From Opitutales bacterium (GTDB taxonomy: Bacteria; Verrucomicrobiota; Verrucomicrobiia; Opitutales; Opitutaceae), in NCBI GenBank assembly GCA_021772595.1, contig JAJFLS010000369.1, positions 1 through 8,313 on the forward strand: a stretch of 8,313 nucleotides of DNA, in the 5' to 3' direction. The notes under the pieces were generated by a model. It searched no databases. It was not told the origin of the DNA and saw only the letters and a list, made by a program, of their open reading frames with translations. The position numbers and the translations under genes were made by a program. Below are positions 1 through 5,231 of the stretch, piece after piece. Each line of letters starts with the position of its first letter. The first letter of the stretch is position 1.

Positions 1-959
1 ATTTACTCTCAAAACGCAAGTTCTGGGAAGCTGACGAAGACGGGCGTTCAGGAAATGTCGGATACGCCGTTTTATCTAAAAATTCATCCGCACAGAAACT
101 ATCTATATGTAGGCTTGAGAGGTAAGACTAATGGGATCGAAGCGTTTTCGATCGACTCTGATACAGGGTTGCTGACTCCTATAACAAGGTCGATTTGGAT
201 GTCGGTCCGGTTCACATGGGAATCGATAAGACTGGAAAATTTCTTTTTTCCGCTTCGTACGGAATTGATAAAGTTTCTATGAGTAGATTGAGTGACGGTG
301 GTCGCATTGTTGATGTGAACTATTTTTCGACGGGCAAGAATCCCCACGCGTTTGAAATCGATTCCTCCAATCGGTTTGCCTATGTGCCTTGCCTCGGTTC
401 TGATAATATCCAGCAGTACGAATTCGATGCGTATAAAGGGACATTGATTCCGGTCGACCCATTTATAACTGAAACCGAAAAAGGAGCCGGTCCCAGGTTG
501 TTGATATTCCATAGATCGAAGAATATAATGTATCAGGGAAACGAAAATGACAGTACGATTACGGTTTATCGCCTGGATCTGGAATCGGGAGATCTCAGCA
601 GTTTTCAGACGGTTTCTACGCTGCCAGACGGATACGCGGAAAAGTCGAACTTGTCGGAGCTTCACCAGACGCCAGACGGCAGGTTCCTGTATATTGCGAA
701 TCGTGGGCACAATAGCATCGCCGGGTATGAAGTAGATGAAGGCAGTGGCAAGCTCGCGCGGCTTGGTTTTTTTGAGGTGCCCGGAAGAACGATTAGAAGT
801 TTCTCGATAGAGCCTTCGGGTAGGTTTCTTTACGCGGCTGATCAGCATTCCGGCGATCTTGTCACATTTTCAATCAATCCAGTCTCGGGAGAGCTTAGGC
901 AGATGGATGTAATGAAAACGGGCGCAGGTATAGGAATGGTAATCGCAGAAACGCTTTGA
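1..959 (+). pseudogene. Lactonase-family (6-phosphogluconolactonase-like) beta-propeller, 5'-partial and frameshifted
   Basis: The frame starting at base 1 is open from the window edge, so the N-terminus lies outside. It reads propeller-like sequence (LKIHPHRNYLYVGLRG, then AFSIDSDTGLLTPI) up to about base 183. The homology then continues in the frame that begins at 183 (NKVDLDVGPVHMGIDKTG) and ends at the TGA at 957-959. One base appears to be missing: inserting one A at about 183 (ATA-AAC-AAG) restores a single frame of about 320 residues, against roughly 340-390 for the family. The C-terminal part carries classic Lactonase (PF10282) blades: GAGP, QTVSTLPDG, TPDGRFLYIANRGHNSIAGY and EPSGRFLYAADQHSGD. 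Family members hydrolyse lactones such as 6-phosphogluconolactone, but many PVC relatives have no known substrate, so the exact reaction is unassigned. A shorter downstream frame starting at TTG 195 is unlikely to be a functional protein, because it lacks the first blades. The shift could be a true mutation or a sequencing or assembly indel. Confidence 0.8.
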
Positions 960-985
960 GAAGGTGTCCAGTAAGTCGGAAATTC

Positions 986-1015
986 TGTAGGGTCTTCGCT
1001 TGCGAAGACCCTACA
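986..1015. repeat. Perfect 13-bp palindromic hairpin, GTAGGG/CCCTAC type (REP-like or bidirectional terminator)
   Basis: The left arm TGTAGGGTCTTCG (986-998) and right arm CGAAGACCCTACA (1003-1015) are perfect reverse complements around a CTTG loop. It sits 26 bases after the stop of the lactonase gene and about 60 bases before the DUF1343 gene. No T-run follows either arm, so it is not a canonical intrinsic terminator, although it may still end or stabilise transcripts. Its outer GTAGGG...CCCTAC ends match those of the larger repeat at 3696-3770, while the stem core is different. That suggests a family of intergenic palindromes. The remainder of the 116-base gap shows no convincing promoter. 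Confidence 0.75.
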
Positions 1016-1075
1016 ACCCACGTTGTATTAAATTAGAGAGATCAAGATCGATGGGTAAAGCTGCCTGTAGATGAT

Positions 1076-2137
1076 TTGGAGAGACGTTGGCCTAAGGAGC
1101 TGAGCAAGGCTAAGGTGGGCCTGCTGCTGCACCCGGCTTCTGTGTCGTCGAATTTGGAGCATTCTCTCGCTCGTTTTCGAGAGCATGATTCTCAGCTGTA
1201 CACGATCCAAGCGCTGTTCGGGCCGCAGCATGGATTCTTGGGGCATACTCAGGATAACATGATCGAGTGGGAAGGCTATCAGCATCCTGAGTTGGGAATT
1301 TCCGTTTACAGCTTGTATGGCGAACATCGAAAGCCTACGGAAGAAATGCTGGAAGGACTGGATGCTTTGGTGATTGATCTGCAAGATGTCGGAGCGAGGT
1401 ATTATACTTTCATTTGGACTATGTACTTGTGCATGGAAGCCTGCGAGGCGTCGGGAATTCCGGTGGTGGTTCTTGATCGACCGAATCCGATCAATGGAGT
1501 AGATACGGAAGGTCCGTTACTGGATATCGAATACAAATCCTTTGTCGGATTACATCCGGTTCCCGTGCGGCATGGAAAGACGATTGGCCAACTGGCGAGG
1601 CCGTTTAAGGAGGAGGCGTTTCCCCAGCTTGATCTACATATAATGGAAATGGAAGGTTGGGAACCTTCTATGTGGTATGATGAAACAGGGCTACCTTGGG
1701 TTCTGCCTTCTCCTAACATGCCAACGCTGGACACGGCAACCGTTTATCCGGGGATGTGTCTCCTTGAGGCGACGAATGTATCCGAAGGGCGAGGAACGAC
1801 AAAACCGTTTGAGTTGTTCGGGGCGCCTTTTATCCGAGGCGAAGAGTTTCAACGAAAACTAAATAAGTTGGGATTGGATGGAGTGTATTTTCGAGAAGCT
1901 CATTTCCAGCCCGGTTTTCATAAGTTCGAAAACGAGATGTGTCATGGGGTTCAGATACACGTAACGAACCGAAAGGTTTTCAGGCCCTTTGAAATGGCTG
2001 TGGAAATCATACGCTGTTTTCAAGCGGATTACGGAGAAGTGTTTAAATGGAAAGCGCCCCCTTACGAATACGAATACGAGAAGCTTCCAATTGAAATTCT
2101 CATCGGTGGGCCGGTTGAGTCGTTTTTCAAACGGTAA
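1076..2137 (+). CDS. DUF1343 family protein, NamZ-like (putative exo-beta-N-acetylmuramidase, GH171), possibly C-terminally truncated
   Basis: The DUF1343 motif series is complete from residue 14 on: VGLLLHPASV, ALFGPQHGF (46-54), VYSLYGEHRKPT (77-88), DLQDVGARYYTF (101-112), VVLDRPNPI (131-139), PVRHG (163-167), LPSPNMPTLDTA (210-221) and NVSEGRGTTKPFEL (234-247). The characterised relative NamZ releases MurNAc from the non-reducing ends of peptidoglycan fragments, so a role in cell-wall turnover or recycling is likely by homology. Where many homologues read PEHG this protein has PQHG followed by TQDNMIEW, which probably marks a subfamily. The reading frame is open back to 1037. TTG 1076 is the first usual start codon in it, it has no visible Shine-Dalgarno, and ATG 1051 is out of frame. 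No signal peptide is seen. The protein stops soon after EKLPIEILIGG; homologues usually continue for about 30-40 more residues, including an aromatic YLLY-like end. Confidence 0.85.
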   Translation: MERRWPKELSKAKVGLLLHPASVSSNLEHSLARFREHDSQLYTIQALFGPQHGFLGHTQDNMIEWEGYQHPELGISVYSLYGEHRKPTEEMLEGLDALVIDLQDVGARYYTFIWTMYLCMEACEASGIPVVVLDRPNPINGVDTEGPLLDIEYKSFVGLHPVPVRHGKTIGQLARPFKEEAFPQLDLHIMEMEGWEPSMWYDETGLPWVLPSPNMPTLDTATVYPGMCLLEATNVSEGRGTTKPFELFGAPFIRGEEFQRKLNKLGLDGVYFREAHFQPGFHKFENEMCHGVQIHVTNRKVFRPFEMAVEIIRCFQADYGEVFKWKAPPYEYEYEKLPIEILIGGPVESFFKR

Positions 2138-2202
2138 GCAAAAGGAACGGAAAACGGTCGCCATTTCGCCGTATCTAGTGTCTGAATCATTTTCGATTCC
2201 CC

Positions 2203-3627
2203 ATGAAAAAGTTCATGACCTTCCCAATCGCCGCGCTGCTGGCCGTTTGCATCTTCTCCTTGGCAGTTCCCGATGCTCAAGCTGACTTAGCCAAACCCAA
2301 CGTTCTCTTCATCGCCATCGACGATTTGAATGACTGGATCGGAGTGCTCGGCGGCCATCCCCAAGCTGAGACTCCGAATATTGATCGTCTCGCGGAACGC
2401 AGCGTTTTGTTCGCCAACACTCACTGCGCTGCGCCGGCCTGCAACCCTTCACGGGCGGCGCTTATGACCGGAATCCCGCCCTATGAGTCCGGCGTTTACA
2501 ACAACCCCCAGCCTTGGCGCCCGGCCTTGCCAGACGCGGTGACGATCCCGCAGCATTTCTCAGCGAATGGCTATTGGTCGGCGGGATCCGGCAAGATCTA
2601 CCATGGCGCTTATCCCGATCCCGCGTCGTGGGACGCCTACTATCCCGATCAGTTGGAGAACAAATTTCCTGATCCCGATCCGCCGAAGAAAAACATCAAT
2701 GGCATCGGTCGCGGCCATTTCGATTGGGGTCCAGTCGTGGAGCCCGACGCGGAAATGGGCGATTACAAGACCGCAACCTGGATATCCAGCCAGCTGTCGA
2801 AATCGCATGACAAGCCGTTCTTTCTAGCGTGTGGCATTTTTCGGCCTCACCTGCCTTGGTACGTCCCGCAAAAGTATTTCGATCAGTTTCCTCTGGATTC
2901 CATCCGGCTGCCGAAAACCTTGAAGAACGACCTGGCCGATGTCCCTCCTCTCGGCCTCAAGATGGCCACCGGCGGCGGCGATCACGCGAAGGTTTTGGAG
3001 GCCAATCAATGGAAGCAAGGCGTTCAAGGGTATCTCGCCTCGATCGCCTTCGCAGATGCTCAAGTCGGCCGAGTTATCGACGCCCTCGACTCCGGTTCCC
3101 ACGGAAAGGATACAATTATTGTTCTTTGGACTGACCACGGCTGGCACCTCGGCGAGAAGGAGCACTGGCGGAAATTCGCTCTCTGGCATCGCGCGACCCG
3201 AACGCCACTCATGATTTCAGTCCCGAAAGGTGTGAAAGCGCTTCCCGGTGGATCGCTTCGAAACCGGCAAAGCCAGCAGCCCACCAGTCTGCTGGATATC
3301 TATCCGACCTTGATCGAACTTTGCGGCCTACCTCAACGCGAGGGATTGTCGGGAACGAGCCTGATGCCGCTTCTTCGAAATCCGGACGCTGAAACGGGAC
3401 GGGCGATCGTGACGACCCATGGCCGCAACAATCACGCGATTCGGGATACGCGCTGGCGCTACATTCGTTATGCCGACGGCGCCGAGGAACTCTACGACCA
3501 TCAGGCCGACCCGAACGAGTGGACCAATCTCGCCGGCGATCCGAGCCACGCAGCGACCGTGGCCCGCTTGGCCCAATGGCTACCCAAAACGAACGTTCCT
3601 GATGCGCCGCGGGACCCGAACAAGTAG
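2203..3627 (+). CDS. Secreted type I (formylglycine) sulfatase, iduronate-2-sulfatase-like
   Basis: The 474-residue product begins with a Sec signal peptide: basic MKK, a hydrophobic stretch to about residue 22, and likely cleavage after AQA27. The catalytic core follows: NVLFIAIDDLNDW with the metal-binding Asp pair 40-41, then CNPSRAALMTG (80-90), which fits the C-x-P-S-R formylglycine consensus. Cys80 would be the residue converted to formylglycine. Lys131 in GSGKIYHG, WTDHGWHLGEKEHWRKFALW (metal-binding Asp311 and His312, Lys324) and a C-terminal ELYDHQADPNEWTNL complete a full-length enzyme. FRPHLPWYVPQKYFDQFP (213-230) and the GWHLGEKEHW segment are typical of iduronate-2-sulfatase-like enzymes (SulfAtlas S1_7 by my reading; the subfamily is inference). 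It would hydrolyse sulfate esters of polysaccharides outside the cytoplasm. No maturase gene is in the window. The start has no clear Shine-Dalgarno but places the signal peptide correctly. Third codon positions are visibly richer in G/C than in the two upstream genes. Confidence 0.93.
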   Translation: MKKFMTFPIAALLAVCIFSLAVPDAQADLAKPNVLFIAIDDLNDWIGVLGGHPQAETPNIDRLAERSVLFANTHCAAPACNPSRAALMTGIPPYESGVYNNPQPWRPALPDAVTIPQHFSANGYWSAGSGKIYHGAYPDPASWDAYYPDQLENKFPDPDPPKKNINGIGRGHFDWGPVVEPDAEMGDYKTATWISSQLSKSHDKPFFLACGIFRPHLPWYVPQKYFDQFPLDSIRLPKTLKNDLADVPPLGLKMATGGGDHAKVLEANQWKQGVQGYLASIAFADAQVGRVIDALDSGSHGKDTIIVLWTDHGWHLGEKEHWRKFALWHRATRTPLMISVPKGVKALPGGSLRNRQSQQPTSLLDIYPTLIELCGLPQREGLSGTSLMPLLRNPDAETGRAIVTTHGRNNHAIRDTRWRYIRYADGAEELYDHQADPNEWTNLAGDPSHAATVARLAQWLPKTNVPDAPRDPNK

Positions 3628-3695
3628 CCCGAGCGCCTTTCGCTTTAAACATATTGATCCGGTGACGAGTAAGGCTACATTATTGATCAAGTTGA

Positions 3696-3770
3696 TGGTA
3701 GGGCTGCTTATCTCTAAGCAGCCGCAACAATCGGCGAATCCCGGCTGCTTAGGGATAAGCAGCCCTACCA
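3696..3770. repeat. BIME-like nested inverted repeat: two REP-type hairpins facing each other
   Basis: Two hairpins with the same stem occur in tandem: GGCTGCTTA-TCTC-TAAGCAGCC (3702-3723) and GGCTGCTTA-GGGA-TAAGCAGCC (3743-3764). The whole unit is also one long inverted repeat. The 29-base left arm (3696-3724, starting TGGTAGGG) pairs with the 29-base right arm (3742-3770, ending CCCTACCA) with a single mismatch at 3713/3753, which would be a G-U pair in RNA. A 17-base spacer lies between them. It can therefore fold either as two small hairpins or as one long cruciform. Location between the sulfatase stop and the PQQ-like gene, and the shared GTAGGG/CCCTAC ends with 986-1015, fit a dispersed REP/BIME-type repeat. 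It may also insulate or terminate the sulfatase transcript. The other bases of the 171-base gap show nothing firm. Confidence 0.8.
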
Positions 3771-3798
3771 ATAAGTCTCCGGATTAATTCGATCTATC

Positions 3799-5115
3799 AT
3801 GAATGCTGCTAATTTATTTCGATTCCGCGCTTGGAGCGCATTTGTCTTTGTCGGACTGCTTCCGCTTGCAGCCCATTCTTCGGATTGGCCGCAGTGGCGG
3901 GGGCCGAATCGCGACGGCGTGTGGAGCGAGACGGGAGTCGTTTCTAAATTTAAATCGGATAAGCTGGAGCCCGTTTGGAGCTCCCCGGTCGGGTCGGGTT
4001 ACTCTGGGCCGACCGTTAGTGATAATCGCGTCTATTTGACCAGCTATCTGGATAAACCGAAACAGGTAGAGCAAGTCCACTGTGTCGATCGTTTCACGGG
4101 CAAAGAAATCTGGAAGCATGTATACGACTGTAAGTATCAGGATATTGGGTACCCTTTAGGACCGAGGGCGGCTGTAGCGATCTCCGACGGCAAGGCGTAC
4201 TCGCTCGGGACGATGGGTCATTTCCATTGCCTCGACGCGGTGACAGGGGAGGTTTTGTGGAAGAAGGATTTTGAAAGCGAATACGGCGCGAGCATGCCGA
4301 TCTGGGGGATAACGGCTTCGCCGCTGGTCGACGATGATCGCGTCTATCTTCAAATCGGCGGTCAGCCGGACGCGTGCGTGGTCGCGTTTGACAAAAACAC
4401 TGGCAAAGAAATCTGGCGCTCTCTGGATGGCGGAGCCTCTTATTCCGCGCCCCGATTTATCCAGCATGGGAAGCGGAGGCTGGTGCTTGTTTGGACCGGG
4501 GATTGGTTTGCTGGACTGGAACCGAGCACGGGCGAGCCAGTGTGGAAGGAAAAATTCAGCCGGGCGCAAATGGTAATCAACGTAGCGGACCCGGTAGTCG
4601 ATCAAGGGACGGGCCGGATGTTCTTTAGTTCATTCTACGACGGTTCCTATCTCTATAGAATGGATACATCGTCGATGGGCGTCGATCTCTTGTGGAGCCG
4701 ACGCGGGCGAAGCGAAAACCACACCGACGCGCTGCATAGCATCATCATGACCTCGGTGATTCGAGGGAATTACGTATACGGCATCGATAGCCACGGGGCT
4801 CTGCGCTGTCTCGACTTGGAGACGGGGGACCGCGTCTGGGAGGATCAGACCTTGCTGGAGAAAGGCCGCTGGGCCACCGCCTTTTTCGTGCAAAACGGCG
4901 AGCATACCTGGATCTCTACGGAGAAAGGGGATCTCGTAATTGCTCGCTTGACGCCGGACGGCTTCGAGCGGATTTCCACCGCGCATCTCATTGAGCCGAC
5001 AACGTTTCTCCCCCGCCGGAGCGGCAATATCGTCTGGTCGCAACCCGCCTACGCCCACAAGCATATATTCGCCCGCAACGACCGCGAACTCATCTGCGTA
5101 GATCTGTCAGAGTAG
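3799..5115 (+). CDS. Secreted PQQ-like beta-propeller repeat protein (DWPQWRG type)
   Basis: This 438-residue protein has an N-terminal export signal (basic RFR, hydrophobic AFVFVGLLPLAA, cleavage probably near residues 27-28). Right after it comes DWPQWRGPNRDG (29-40), the hallmark start of the large PVC family of PQQ-like/BamB-like propellers. Tryptophan-docking repeats follow at regular spacing: GKEIW105, GEVLW154, GKEIW206, GEPVW249, VDLLW299 and GDRVW347, each with a preceding D-x-x-TG turn or a similar turn, which indicates a multi-bladed propeller. These proteins usually lack proven PQQ binding or enzymatic activity and are often taken as periplasmic scaffolds or sensors; the function here is unassigned. 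It starts 28 bases after the BIME-like repeat, with no obvious Shine-Dalgarno, so it may be transcribed separately from the sulfatase. The final stop TAG overlaps a GTAGGG string. The family call is firm, the role unknown. Confidence 0.9.
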   Translation: MNAANLFRFRAWSAFVFVGLLPLAAHSSDWPQWRGPNRDGVWSETGVVSKFKSDKLEPVWSSPVGSGYSGPTVSDNRVYLTSYLDKPKQVEQVHCVDRFTGKEIWKHVYDCKYQDIGYPLGPRAAVAISDGKAYSLGTMGHFHCLDAVTGEVLWKKDFESEYGASMPIWGITASPLVDDDRVYLQIGGQPDACVVAFDKNTGKEIWRSLDGGASYSAPRFIQHGKRRLVLVWTGDWFAGLEPSTGEPVWKEKFSRAQMVINVADPVVDQGTGRMFFSSFYDGSYLYRMDTSSMGVDLLWSRRGRSENHTDALHSIIMTSVIRGNYVYGIDSHGALRCLDLETGDRVWEDQTLLEKGRWATAFFVQNGEHTWISTEKGDLVIARLTPDGFERISTAHLIEPTTFLPRRSGNIVWSQPAYAHKHIFARNDRELICVDLSE

Positions 5116-5141
5116 GGTAGCGGCCGATCTCTCCTGTATTC

Positions 5142-5170
5142 TTGACGGAAAACGCGATTTATGGGATAAC
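5142..5170 (+). promoter_or_regulatory. Candidate sigma-70-type promoter upstream of the PSCyt2-PSD1/DUF1501 operon
   Basis: TTGACG (5142-5147, five of six matches to TTGACA) is followed after exactly 17 bases by GATAAC (5165-5170, four of six matches to TATAAT). Transcription would start near 5177, giving an untranslated leader of about 55 bases before the ATG at 5232. It is the best promoter-like pair in any gap of this window. The weak -10 and the lack of data on this organism's sigma factors keep the confidence low. The rest of the 116-base gap (5116-5231) holds only a short GAGCT/AGCTC inverted repeat. Confidence 0.4.
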
Positions 5171-5231
5171 CTACCCACCCCGTGAGCGGCCCCCTCCGCG
5201 AGAGCTCCGATAGCTCGACCAATCGATAGGC

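Noticed and set aside
99..848. Long open frame on the minus strand opposite the lactonase gene
   Set aside because: It is antisense to a recognisable propeller gene, lacks any family motif, and its residue pattern is that of a shadow frame.
1000..1031. Possible promoter (TTGCGA with TATTAA) before DUF1343
   Set aside because: The -35 box lies within the palindrome, the spacing is 20, and the matches are poor.
1989..2285. Plus-strand frame bridging DUF1343 and the sulfatase, considered as a frameshifted DUF1343 C-terminus
   Set aside because: It reads KQKERKTVAISPYLVSES, which only vaguely resembles the family end, and then runs through the sulfatase signal peptide without a stop.
3209..3652. 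Minus-strand open frame over the end of the sulfatase
   Set aside because: Arg/Ser/Gly-rich shadow of GC-rich coding sequence; the plus-strand sulfatase C-terminus is conserved there.
3654..3681. Promoter-like pair TTGATC and TACATT upstream of the PQQ-like gene
   Set aside because: Each box matches only four of six consensus bases, the spacing is 16, and the BIME-like repeat would lie in the untranslated leader. Not strong enough to annotate.
5204..5218. Short GAGCT/AGCTC inverted repeat before the PSCyt2-PSD1 gene
   Set aside because: Only five base pairs; expected by chance at this length and with no U-tract or conserved context.
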